Positions 51,699 through 59,963 of a stretch of 64,000 nt of DNA are shown piece by piece. How positions within the stretch are numbered: position 1 is the stretch's first letter; the number at the start of each line of letters is the position of its first letter. Source of the DNA: Paenibacillus oryzae. Its GTDB lineage: Bacteria > Bacillota > Bacilli > Paenibacillales > Paenibacillaceae. The notes under the pieces are model-generated. The model had not been told where the DNA came from, searched no databases, and was given only the letters and a program-made list of their open reading frames with translations. The position numbers were made by a program, and so were the translations under genes. Location: assembly GCF_001675045.1 (NCBI RefSeq), contig NZ_LYPA01000024.1, forward strand, positions 20,692 to 84,691, written 5' to 3'.

Positions 51699-52617
51699 CC
51701 AATTTGAAAGAGCTTGGAAAGCAGAGAACATTCCAACGCCAGAGCTTCAGCACAGCTATGCTCAAATTTTGCGAACAGCTGGCGGTAAAAAAACAAATCT
51801 TTCCTGGTTACGCCCCCTTCCAATTGCGGTGGCTATATTAGGTATAGGTGTATTGCTCCTTGCGGGAACGCAGGTATCCGCGCTTGTTTCTAAATACATT
51901 CTCTATGATCGCGATGGAGAGGCTGTCCTAGTATATGATGAAACCTCAGTAGAGCAGTCAAAAATTGACGAACAGATCAGAGCTATTTACATGCCATTTT
52001 TTGATACCATGGAGCAAATTAAAAGAGGATTGGGAGCTGAGGAAACGGCTATATTTTTGGTGCCGGAGGCTTATAAGCTGAATGGCAGCTATTACACGTT
52101 GCAACAGGACAACAATTTTACAGATATAAATACTTTATCTCAGGCTGCTGATACAGACTTTAGTCTGCCCGCGTATATACCCTCGGGTTATCAGTTTACA
52201 GAGGGGACAATCAGCTATTCCATTAATGAAATGGACCGCGATCTTCTGAAGCAGTGGGCAGTAGAAGCGTCCGAGGCGGGGCTCCCCTATATCGTGAAGA
52301 ATTTGCCTCAAACGCTTAAAACTGAAAGGATCAGTTATCAGTATTCAAAGCTTGAGTATCCATCCTATTTTAGTTTGAGGGTTAGCATTGATGAGGCAAC
52401 GGGATATACCTCGGTAGACAGTCTAGAGCATGAGGAAACGGAAGTCGTAGATTTGGGCCATGGCGTGGAGGCTATTTATGAAAAAGCTTTGCGTTCGCTT
52501 ACATTTGTATTAACAACTGACGGCAATAACTATCAGTACAGGGTTGAGAGCAGCGATGCGACACCGGAAGGAGAGTTGTTAAAGTTTGCTAAAAGCCTGA
52601 TACCAACATTGGACTAA
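51664..52617 (+). CDS. Putative membrane anti-sigma factor
   Basis: A 317-residue protein with a cytoplasmic N-terminus (about residues 1-48), one membrane helix (about 50-70, LPIAVAILGIGVLLLAGTQV) and a ~245-residue extracellular domain that contains FSLPAYIPSGYQFTEGTI, a phrase common in DUF4367-type sensor domains. Its overlap with the ECF sigma gene by 35 bases shows coupled synthesis. The likely job is to bind and silence that sigma factor. It is unlike the DUF4179 protein at 26186 in sequence. No zinc motif is seen. Confidence 0.75.
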   Translation: MSKKNKVFRTFDQFERAWKAENIPTPELQHSYAQILRTAGGKKTNLSWLRPLPIAVAILGIGVLLLAGTQVSALVSKYILYDRDGEAVLVYDETSVEQSKIDEQIRAIYMPFFDTMEQIKRGLGAEETAIFLVPEAYKLNGSYYTLQQDNNFTDINTLSQAADTDFSLPAYIPSGYQFTEGTISYSINEMDRDLLKQWAVEASEAGLPYIVKNLPQTLKTERISYQYSKLEYPSYFSLRVSIDEATGYTSVDSLEHEETEVVDLGHGVEAIYEKALRSLTFVLTTDGNNYQYRVESSDATPEGELLKFAKSLIPTLD

Positions 52618-52644
52618 CGAATTTTCACCAAAGTGGACTGGAGG

Positions 52645-52810
52645 GGAATGGGTGTCTTGAGGGCGAGTTTTTTTGTCTGCTTTTATCCACTAAAGCACAG
52701 GATCAAAATAAAGCGGACAAATAGGTTTGAGCTTCCAAGACACCCTTTTCCAGGAGATACCGGTTTTGCTGAATCATTATTCACCATAACAGACTTTTCG
52801 GGCAGTTCCT
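52645..52810. repeat. Dispersed hairpin element, copy B
   Basis: GGGTGTCTTG (52650-52659) pairs perfectly with CAAGACACCC (52736-52745), with outer GGAA/TTCC. The core matches the reverse complement of copy A at 17530 (shared CGAGTTTTTTTG and GGTTTGAGCTTCC-like arms) with about 40 extra bases in the loop. The flank GCTGAATCATTATTC ... CTTTTCGGGCAG (52768-52805) matches copy A in the same, not the inverted, orientation. Confidence 0.8.
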
Positions 52811-52822
52811 TGCTTATTCAGT

Positions 52823-53983
52823 CTAATTGCTCCAATATTGCTTGGCAATTTTTTGGCCTTGGCCAATTTTTGCCCATTGCTCGGCTTCGCTTAGTTCGTT
52901 GCCGCCGTCGCAGGATGCAAAGCCGCATTGATGGGAAAGCAGCAGGCGCTCCTTATCTATAATTTTGGAGGCTTCGTCCAGCAGTTGGAATACGCGCTCC
53001 TCGTCATCAAGCGTGTTGGTTTTGGAGGACAATAAGCCCAATACGATTTCAGTTTCAGGTCTGTCCTTGAAAACCTCCAGCGCTTCGATTGAGCCTGCGC
53101 GCTCGTCGTCCCATTCCAGGAAAAAGCGGTCGTATTTCAGCTGCTTCAGGAACAGGTTGGCGATTTTGGCGTAGGAGCCGCCGCCCATGTTGCGGGAATC
53201 ATAGTTGCCGCGGCAGTTATGAGTCCACATTTTTAGGCCAAGGCTATGGCCAAAATCTATGATGGTGTTGTTGATATCAATAAATTCAGAAGCAAGAGCC
53301 TGAACTTCCTCTTGATTAATATGCTCGCCCGTATAAGGGGAGTTAGGGTTGTCGTCGGCAAACAGCTCCCACAGACAGTCATCGAATTGCAGAATTTTTC
53401 CGCCGACAGAGGCAAATTCCTCTACGAATTCCTTGTAGGCCTTCACCAATCCTTGTTTAAGCTCCTTAGTGTCCTTATAAACGGCAGCCGTGCCGCCAAT
53501 ATTGTCGGACCAGGATAATTCGCCAAAAATATGCGAAGGAGACGGTACGCAAAGCTTTGTTTCATGCTCGCCAGCCGTTTCTTTAAGCTTTTTGAAAACA
53601 GTGATGAAATGATGGTTTTTACCGCTTAGCTCGCCGGTGATGCGCAGGCCGATGTCTTTCCGTGTTTCATATTTCGAGCTGCCGTCCATATCGCGGAAAA
53701 AGTATCCGTGGTCAGCGATGTAGCGTTCAACCCCGTCAAAGCCCCATACAAAATCCAGATGCCACATGGACTTGGAAAATTCGCCGTCTGTAATAACCGA
53801 CAGGTTTTGCTGGATTTCCTTTTGAACAACCTGTTGAATAGCCTCATTCTCACATTGCTCGTAACCCTCAAAGCTTTCATAAAAAGGGTATTGGATATCA
53901 TCCCGGTGTTCAATTTGCGTTTTATATTTCAGTAGCTCGTTGGGGCGCAACAAGCTGCCTACGATTTGAAATTTATCAGTCAT
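52823..53983 (-). CDS. MetE-like methyltransferase (YxjG/YxjH type)
   Basis: A 386-residue protein that corresponds to the C-terminal catalytic half of cobalamin-independent methionine synthase. The zinc ligands are visible: His and Cys in WTHNCRGNY, Glu in FLEWDDERAG and Cys in LLSHQCGFASCDGGNE. The N-terminus VGSLLRPNELLKY and TDGEFSKSMWHLDF are typical of the YxjG/YxjH group, thought to make methionine from homocysteine with a methyl donor other than the usual folate polyglutamate. No S-box riboswitch is seen upstream. ATG follows GGGAGGTTTTTGGC. It is a single gene convergent to the ECF pair. Confidence 0.87.
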   Translation of the reverse strand: MTDKFQIVGSLLRPNELLKYKTQIEHRDDIQYPFYESFEGYEQCENEAIQQVVQKEIQQNLSVITDGEFSKSMWHLDFVWGFDGVERYIADHGYFFRDMDGSSKYETRKDIGLRITGELSGKNHHFITVFKKLKETAGEHETKLCVPSPSHIFGELSWSDNIGGTAAVYKDTKELKQGLVKAYKEFVEEFASVGGKILQFDDCLWELFADDNPNSPYTGEHINQEEVQALASEFIDINNTIIDFGHSLGLKMWTHNCRGNYDSRNMGGGSYAKIANLFLKQLKYDRFFLEWDDERAGSIEALEVFKDRPETEIVLGLLSSKTNTLDDEERVFQLLDEASKIIDKERLLLSHQCGFASCDGGNELSEAEQWAKIGQGQKIAKQYWSN

Positions 53984-54065
53984 GCCAAAAACCTCCCTGT
54001 TCTGTTTGATTGCTAGTGTGATTTTTAAAGTTTAGCATGATAGCCAATGGTAGAGGTAATACCAA

Positions 54066-54118
54066 AAAAACATACCTGGTTATAGCCTGAAGCTATACCG
54101 GGTATGTTCACTTTTTTA
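54066..54118 (-). terminator. Terminator of the SEC-C/TPR gene
   Basis: On the minus strand ACATACC-GGTATAGC pairs with GCTATAACC-GGTATGT and is followed by seven T residues. Confidence 0.85.
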
Positions 54119-54127
54119 GAATATATG

Positions 54128-55483
54128 TTATTTCGAGAGTAACTTCAGCAGCTCAGGCTTTGCCAGCCAAAGATGGCGGTTCATTGATACATAAACAACA
54201 GCCTCCCGCTCATCGCCAAAGCCAATGACAGAAGGGATGCTGCGAGGCAGCTGTTTTTTGCCCTGAAGATACGGCGGAACAAACGGGTTATGGCTAACAG
54301 CTGTCTTGATCAGAGAGGTTAGATGAGCCGATTTTCCATTGAGGCTATATTCCACGAGAGCCCGGCTATAGTTAAAGGCTGCGGTTCCATCCTCGTTGTA
54401 TTGATTAATCAGAAGCTTGGCGGAATTCCACTCCTCCGTCTCCAAATAAGCGGTCAGCAGCAGCTCCCGTACTCCTTGATTATCGTTTGGATTCAGCTCC
54501 AGCATTTCTTGATAATGCCGGATGGCTTCGGGCATATTGCCCATCATCTCGCAACTTTGCGCAAAGCCGAGCTTTGCCCGCATATAGGGTCTTGTCGGAA
54601 GGTATCCCCAGAAATACCCTTTGTTTTCCTCAAAAAAGGCTTTGCCTAAACGATTTTCCTCAACCTGCAACCCTTGTTTGTAGAAGTAGGCCGCTTCCTT
54701 GGGCGTTGATGCGCATTCGGCTAAAATGTTGTAGGCATCTCCGCTTTCGGGGTGAAGCAACAAAGCATCCTGGGCCAGCTTAATCCGGCGTTTCGGATTG
54801 CTTTCCTCCCATGCCGAATAGACTAACTCGGAGGCTTGCTCCTCCTTGCTGAGCTTTTGCGGCTTAGCGGGCTGCTTGTTCATCATTTGTTGTAAAAATG
54901 CATTGGCTTCATCCATTGTTTCGAAATTTTGTTTCTCCAGCAAAGCATGAATCCGGGCCATTTCCTGTTCCATAGCTACTCTTGAGCCGGAGTGAATAGA
55001 AGACGATTGCTCTCCTCTGGCTGATTCTGTCAGCATATAAACATGATCCTCAATGAAGCTGAAAATTTGTTCCGCTCGGCCTGATAAGGTTGCGGCTGAA
55101 ATTCCATATTTTTTAGCAATAGCGGATTGTGTTCCGGCGTAATCGAAATTTTGGCAAAGCAAATATTCCAGCGCCGCAGGGAAAGTTCCCAGCTTTTGTG
55201 CGATAGGCAGGCATTCGTGGGCGTATGCATTCCAAATTCTTATGAATCTTGCAATATGCTCTTCTTCGTAAAGCCCGGATGTGTTTTGCAGAAAATGATT
55301 TGCAATTTGTTGATGCAGCTCGTTGGGCCATTGGAGATGCTGGTTAATAACATCGCTTAAGGATGGGGCATGTGACGAAGTAATAGGCGTCACCTTGTTT
55401 GCTTCATCCTTATTCAAACAGCATTTTTTGTACTTCAGTCCGCTGCCGCAGTGGCAAACGTCGTTTCTTCCTAATTTCCTCAT
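54128..55483 (-). CDS. SEC-C motif protein with TPR-like repeats
   Basis: A 451-residue protein. It starts with a SEC-C zinc motif, GRNDVCHCGSGLKYKKCC, like the one at the SecA C-terminus. A helical domain follows with a helix-turn-helix-like SAIAKKYGISAATLSGRAEQIF (about residues 118-140). The second half (about 215-400) is made of TPR-like helices (SGDAYNILAECASTPKEAAYFYKQG, GNMPEAIRHYQEMLELNPND, the latter a clear TPR). The zinc motif usually mediates contact with SecB or ribosomes or serves as a general adaptor. The function is unknown. The ATG is followed at once by the motif, so the start is secure. A divergent gene remnant lies 63 bases away. Confidence 0.82.
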   Translation of the reverse strand: MRKLGRNDVCHCGSGLKYKKCCLNKDEANKVTPITSSHAPSLSDVINQHLQWPNELHQQIANHFLQNTSGLYEEEHIARFIRIWNAYAHECLPIAQKLGTFPAALEYLLCQNFDYAGTQSAIAKKYGISAATLSGRAEQIFSFIEDHVYMLTESARGEQSSSIHSGSRVAMEQEMARIHALLEKQNFETMDEANAFLQQMMNKQPAKPQKLSKEEQASELVYSAWEESNPKRRIKLAQDALLLHPESGDAYNILAECASTPKEAAYFYKQGLQVEENRLGKAFFEENKGYFWGYLPTRPYMRAKLGFAQSCEMMGNMPEAIRHYQEMLELNPNDNQGVRELLLTAYLETEEWNSAKLLINQYNEDGTAAFNYSRALVEYSLNGKSAHLTSLIKTAVSHNPFVPPYLQGKKQLPRSIPSVIGFGDEREAVVYVSMNRHLWLAKPELLKLLSK

Positions 55484-55546
55484 GGGACCTCCCAGGTTAT
55501 TGATTCTGGTCTTATTATCGCCTAAATCATTGAATTAGGAAAGGAG

Positions 55547-56074
55547 TTGGCTTGTATTGGGATAATTTATGCCAATTCTTTTCAAGGTCATGCCCCATTG
55601 GAAATAACGCATCCTAATCAACAACGCCACCCCGTTGCATCCTGGGCGGTTTTGCGATCATGGCAGAGAAATTTTAATACCTTGATATACAGTGATGCTC
55701 AAATTAAGCATCCCGGCTTCATGCGGATTATTAAAGACATGCTTCGATCAGAAACGTATACGCTTGCTGACATGTTCAACAGCTTTTATAAAGGCTTCAA
55801 GCTGGCGTATTGCCAACGTTTCATTGAGCAATTGGATCATTATCATTTTATGGAGAGCCTGGAAGAAATTCATTTGCCTGTTGTCTTTATACATGGAGTC
55901 TACGATTATCAGGTTCACGGAAGTCTGGTGAAGCAATTTTATGAGAAATTGCGTGCTCCATCCAAAAAAATGATATGGGCCTCCAAATCCGGACATGCTT
56001 TTCACCCGGACGATACCGCACTTAATGAACAATATCTTATACAGCAATTGTCCTATATGGAAGAACCCTCTTAA
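55547..56074 (+). pseudogene. Alpha/beta hydrolase, 5'-truncated remnant
   Basis: The 175-codon frame encodes only the C-terminal half of an alpha/beta hydrolase: the cap helices, the strand with the acid residue (PVVFIHGVYDYQVHGSL) and the catalytic His region (ASKSGHAFHPDD). The oxyanion loop and nucleophile Ser (GxSxG) that should precede are missing, and residues 1-28 do not resemble the family. A TTG start with AAGGAG upstream exists, so a truncated product may be made, but it cannot be a catalytic hydrolase. I call it a decayed gene left after a 5' deletion near the divergent SEC-C gene. Homology seems to begin around RHPVASWAVLRSWQ. Confidence 0.7.
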
Positions 56075-56138
56075 TCTATCGACGTATAGAAAATAGTATA
56101 GTAAAATAGTCCCTATTGAAGAAAATGGAGGGGATAGG

Positions 56139-58037
56139 ATGAAGAGGGCAAAATATAAAATAGTAATGATGATTCTAGCGCTGGCGCTTATGATTCCAGG
56201 CGTTGCTGCTTATGCGGACAACGGTCCGGCATTTAGCGATGTGGGCAGCACCTTCTGGGCAAAGGACGAAATTGATAGCCTGGTTCAGCTAGGCGTTGTT
56301 AAAGGCTTTGATGATAATACGTTTAAGCCTGCCGCACCCGTTACGCGCGAGCAATTTGCCCAATTACTCACGCTGGCTTTTTATTTGGATATTCCGACGG
56401 ACAATGAACAGTCGTTTCGCGATGTAGCGACAACACGCTGGTCTTTTCCTGCGATAGAGGCGGCCAAGGATTTCCTGACGGGTTATTATCCGCCAAGCGG
56501 GAAGGCGTTTTTTGATCCCACAGCCAAAGCGACCCGCGAGGATGTTGCTGTTGCTTTGGTCAAAACGATGAATTACCAGCCGGATGATCTGAAAAATCCT
56601 AATATTTTGGACTCTTATTATGATGGCGATGACGTTTCTCCCAATTTGCAAACCTATATGGGTATTGCAATTGAAAAGAAGCTGCTGACCGGTTATCAGG
56701 ATGGACGGCTGAAGCCGGGCGCTCCCGTTACCCGCGCTGAAGCGGCAGCTTTGATCTATCGAGTTCTCAAAGGCGCCTCCGGCGACAGCCAAGCCTCATT
56801 GGAGCTAAATGTCGATGTGCCTGAGAAAACCTCGACGCCTACCGTTTATGTAACGGGCGATGTGACGAAAGGCGCAAGCGTCTCGATCAACAACAAGCAG
56901 GTCGAGGTTGTTCAAGGACAATTTCGTTGGGCGGTTGTGCTGGAGCAGGAAGGAACCTATACGTTGACGATTGTCGCCCGCATGCCAGGAGGCAAAACGG
57001 AGACTGTAACTAAAAAGGTTGTTTTTGAAAAAGGCGGGCCTACGTTGGAGGTAAAAGGCGTTCCGGAGCAAACGGACAACAAAACGTTAAAGGTTTCCTG
57101 GACTGCAAAGGACCCTAACGGCAGCAATCTAACTGTATACCTCAATGGTGAGAAGCAGTGGAGCGCTTCCTCCTCGGCTACAATCGAGCTTGAGGAAGGA
57201 GTAAACACCATTATTGTTCGAGCGGAAAATGAGTCCGGAAAAACCGCTGAAGTGAAAAAACAAGTTTTAGTTTCGACAGGTGGTCCGGCCTTAACCGTTG
57301 ATCTTCCCGAAACAACTGATAAAGAATCTGTAACCGTCAGATGGACAGTCAAGGACAAAAACGACGCCTCTCCGGTTGTTTATGTCAATGACGAAAAGCA
57401 GTCCTCCTATGGCAATTCGGTTGCGGTTAAATTAAAGGAAGGCTCCAATTCCATTATCGTCAAAGCAACGAATAAGTTTGGCAAAACAACAACCGTGACA
57501 AAAACCATTATTTTTAATGCGGGCAACTCCGCTTTGACTGTAGGCGATTTGCCTGAAACGACTGAAAAAGAGTCGGTTACGGTTTCCTGGTCAGTCAAGG
57601 ATACGAATGATTCAGCACCGGCTGTATACGTCAACGACGAACAGCAAGGCAGCTACTATACGAGCAAATCCATTACTCTTGTGCCTGGAGTTAATACAAT
57701 CAAGGTAAAAAGCGTTAATAAGCTGGGAAAAGCGACGGAGGTTGTCAAAACGATTACGTTTAATCCGCCAGCTCCCGCCTTTGTGTTGACCCATGCGCCA
57801 GAGACTACATCCTCCCCCAAAATTACGGTCAGCTGGACATTGACAGATGTTAATGATTCCAGTGCAAAATTGTATATGAATGATGCACAATTATCGTCTT
57901 ATTATAGTTCTATCAGCGTTGACCTGAAGGAAGGCGACAATGTCTTCAAGTTTGTCGCTACGAACAAATACGGAAAATCGACCGAGGTTTTGTATAAGGT
58001 AACCTACACGGCTGTTCAGCCAGAACAGCAATCCTGA
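56139..58037 (+). CDS. SLH-domain surface protein with Ig-like repeats
   Basis: A 632-residue secreted protein. A signal peptide (1-26, ending AYA) is followed by three SLH repeats (about 30-215; FSDVGSTFWAKDEIDSLVQLGVVKGF, and two with TREDVAVAL and TRAEAAALI) that bind wall pyruvylated polymer. The rest is five Ig-like/glucodextranase-B-like beta repeats of about 85 residues, each with the theme VSWxxKDxNxS...VYVNxEKQ...GxNxIxVKAxNxxGK (key residues only). It is a wall-anchored stalk or adhesin-like protein without an enzyme domain. The ATG follows GGAGGGGATAGG. The repeats are close to one another, which points to recent internal duplication. Confidence 0.85.
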   Translation: MKRAKYKIVMMILALALMIPGVAAYADNGPAFSDVGSTFWAKDEIDSLVQLGVVKGFDDNTFKPAAPVTREQFAQLLTLAFYLDIPTDNEQSFRDVATTRWSFPAIEAAKDFLTGYYPPSGKAFFDPTAKATREDVAVALVKTMNYQPDDLKNPNILDSYYDGDDVSPNLQTYMGIAIEKKLLTGYQDGRLKPGAPVTRAEAAALIYRVLKGASGDSQASLELNVDVPEKTSTPTVYVTGDVTKGASVSINNKQVEVVQGQFRWAVVLEQEGTYTLTIVARMPGGKTETVTKKVVFEKGGPTLEVKGVPEQTDNKTLKVSWTAKDPNGSNLTVYLNGEKQWSASSSATIELEEGVNTIIVRAENESGKTAEVKKQVLVSTGGPALTVDLPETTDKESVTVRWTVKDKNDASPVVYVNDEKQSSYGNSVAVKLKEGSNSIIVKATNKFGKTTTVTKTIIFNAGNSALTVGDLPETTEKESVTVSWSVKDTNDSAPAVYVNDEQQGSYYTSKSITLVPGVNTIKVKSVNKLGKATEVVKTITFNPPAPAFVLTHAPETTSSPKITVSWTLTDVNDSSAKLYMNDAQLSSYYSSISVDLKEGDNVFKFVATNKYGKSTEVLYKVTYTAVQPEQQS

Positions 58038-58088
58038 AGGGCTAACGGCCACAGGTCGTCACAAATACTCTATTGATCTTTGAAGAGT

Positions 58089-58125
58089 CCGGTTTCGTTT
58101 ACCCGAAACCGGCCTTTTCTTTTTG
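58089..58125 (+). terminator. Terminator of the SLH/Ig-like gene
   Basis: CCGGTTTCG pairs with CGAAACCGG around six bases, followed by CCTTTTCTTTTT. Confidence 0.88.
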
Positions 58126-58281
58126 CCGTTTTACATTTAAGGGAAGGAACAGAAATTATTGTGTCGAACAGTAAAGCAGTGATAGAAAAGAATCCATTTG
58201 ACGCGTTCATAGGGCGAGTTCTGGGGTTGTGCAGCGTTTCAGGGCTGCCATCGAATCCAATCTCTTTAAGGAGGTACTGGC

Positions 58282-58827
58282 ATGCAGCTTGAGACAAAAC
58301 GATTAGTCATCAGGGAATTTACAGCGGTGGATGCAAAGGCAGTTCATCAATATGCTTCAGACGAAAGGGTTACCCGGTATATGATTTGGGGGCCAAATTC
58401 AGAGGAGGAAACCTTTGATTTTGTTCAGCGTACCGTCGATATGCAGAGGCAGCATCCTCGCCTTGGTTATGAGCTTGCGGTTGAGTTAAAGGAAAACGGA
58501 AAGTTGATCGGAGGCTGCGCCATTCATCAGTCAAATCATCAGCAAGGCGAAATAGGGTATTGCTATAGCCCGCGCTATTGGCAGCAGGGTTATGCATCGG
58601 AAGCGGCGTCTGCTTTGCTGGCATTTGGTTTTGACGATCTGGGTCTTTACCGCATCTTTGCTACCTGCCGCCCCGAAAATATAGGGTCTGCCAAGGTAAT
58701 GCAGCATATCGGCATGTCCTATGAAGGACATCTGCGCGGTCATATCTGGCATAAAGGCGGTTTTCTGGATTCCTATCTATATTCTATTCTGGAACCTGAA
58801 TATCGGGCGATTCGATACAAAGCATAA
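58282..58827 (+). CDS. GNAT-family N-acetyltransferase (RimJ/RimL-like)
   Basis: A 181-residue acetyltransferase. It begins LETKRLVIREFTAVDAKAVHQYA, as in RimJ/RimL enzymes, and the acetyl-CoA site follows GYCYSPRYWQQGYASEAASALLAFGF (the core is QQGYASEA), then LYRIFATCRPENIGSAKVMQHIGM, whose NIGSAKVM contacts the cofactor. The substrates of the group include ribosomal protein N-termini and antibiotics; which applies cannot be said. The ATG follows TTTAAGGAGGTACTGGC. It is followed 58 bases later by a small membrane protein gene. Confidence 0.88.
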   Translation: MQLETKRLVIREFTAVDAKAVHQYASDERVTRYMIWGPNSEEETFDFVQRTVDMQRQHPRLGYELAVELKENGKLIGGCAIHQSNHQQGEIGYCYSPRYWQQGYASEAASALLAFGFDDLGLYRIFATCRPENIGSAKVMQHIGMSYEGHLRGHIWHKGGFLDSYLYSILEPEYRAIRYKA

Positions 58828-58885
58828 CGAGCGTCACAAATGGTACTGCAATTGCAACTCAAAGAAGATTAGGGGCGAAGGGGAT

Positions 58886-59299
58886 ATGTTGTTTTGGATA
58901 GTTGGAGGCATATTGTTTATGCTGAGCGGAATTCACTTGTATTGGATGGCGGGAGGGGAAGCTGGAGCAAATGCGGTCATCCCAAGCAATGGCTCGGAAC
59001 CATTGTTTCGGCCGGGAAAGGCAGGGACGGGAATGGTGGCGGCCGCATTGGCATTGGCAGGTTGGTTTGTGCTGGAGCTTGGCGGCGCGGTCGAACGTTA
59101 TGTATTTCCGGAATGGTTGTTTTCGTTCGGAGGTTGGGTATTGGGCGGTATTTTCTTGCTGCGGGCTATAGGAGACTTGAAGTGGGTAGGTTTTTTCAAG
59201 AAACAGAGGCGGACGTTGTTTGCCACCTGGGATACCATGTTTTATTCACCATTATGTCTATTTCTAGGGACCGGAGCCATAGCAGCGCAAATCATGTGA
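58886..59299 (+). CDS. DUF3995-like small membrane protein
   Basis: A 137-residue membrane protein with four predicted helices (about residues 1-20, 47-66, 74-94 and 116-135). HLYWMAGG in the first turn and FATWDTMFYSPLCLFLG near the end are typical of the DUF3995 group (YoaI/YndJ-like small proteins of unknown role). GAAGGGGAT sits just before the ATG. The frame extends upstream into the GNAT gene region but without a ribosome-binding site. It is followed after 16 bases by a phosphatidyltransferase gene, so the two may be an operon. Confidence 0.72.
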   Translation: MLFWIVGGILFMLSGIHLYWMAGGEAGANAVIPSNGSEPLFRPGKAGTGMVAAALALAGWFVLELGGAVERYVFPEWLFSFGGWVLGGIFLLRAIGDLKWVGFFKKQRRTLFATWDTMFYSPLCLFLGTGAIAAQIM

Positions 59300-59315
59300 A
59301 GGCTGGTGCTTGAGC

Positions 59316-59855
59316 ATGGCGATGTTGAAGCAATTACCCAACCTGATGACACTATTCCGAATAACAGGTTCCATCCTTTTGTTGTACCTGGAGCCGCTTA
59401 CGCCTGCCTTTTATATATTTTACCTGCTCTGCGGCGCAAGTGATATGCTGGATGGTTTTATCGCTAGACGCTTCCGTGTCATAAGCCGTTTCGGAGCGGC
59501 GCTGGACAGCGTGGCGGATACGGTTTTTGTACTTGCCTTGGCCTTTGTTTTGTTGCCAATGGTCATCCTGCCGTTATTTATATGGTTGTGGCTGGCAGGT
59601 ATAGCCGTGATTAAGCTAACCTCATTGATTACAGGTTTTTTCAAATATCGCTCGCTTGCTTTTCTCCATACCTACGCCAATAAAATAGCCGGAATCACGC
59701 TCTTTTTGTTTCCTCTGGCTTATGGTATCTGGAGAGAGCATGCAGCAGCATCTGCTGGAATTTTGTGTGCCATTGCGAGCATCGCCGCTTTGGAGGAGCT
59801 GATCATTAATATGACGTCTTCAAAGCTTGATCCTGATATAAAAAGCTGGTTTTAA
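59316..59855 (+). CDS. CDP-alcohol phosphatidyltransferase family protein
   Basis: A 179-residue integral membrane enzyme. The CDP-alcohol motif D-x2-D-G-x2-A-R-x8-G-x3-D-x3-D is complete: SDMLDGFIARRF...FGAALDSVADT, with all four Asp residues. Such enzymes condense CDP-diacylglycerol with an alcohol (glycerol-phosphate, serine, inositol, cardiolipin synthesis) or make related lipids. It is shorter than PgsA and probably a paralogue with a different acceptor. Starts at TTG 59310 or ATG 59316 are possible; ATG is preferred, with GGTG upstream. TM helices number about six. Confidence 0.85.
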   Translation: MAMLKQLPNLMTLFRITGSILLLYLEPLTPAFYIFYLLCGASDMLDGFIARRFRVISRFGAALDSVADTVFVLALAFVLLPMVILPLFIWLWLAGIAVIKLTSLITGFFKYRSLAFLHTYANKIAGITLFLFPLAYGIWREHAAASAGILCAIASIAALEELIINMTSSKLDPDIKSWF

Positions 59856-59917
59856 GGAATGCCCTGATAGGGGATAGCGAAGGCGAAGCTATCACAGCCT
59901 TGATATAAAAACATGAT

Positions 59918-59943
59918 AAAGGCCCCGCCGAAATGGCAGGGCC
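59918..59943 (-). terminator. Terminator of the second sugar ABC operon
   Basis: On the minus strand GGCCCTGCC pairs with GGCGGGGCC around ATTTC minus one base and is followed by TTTATC. Confidence 0.75.
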
Positions 59944-59963
59944 CTTATCAGATTGAAGAGTAT

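Noticed and set aside
53984..54060. S-box or T-box riboswitch before the MetE-like gene
   Set aside because: The leader before the start is too short and shows neither the S-box core nor a T-box sequence.
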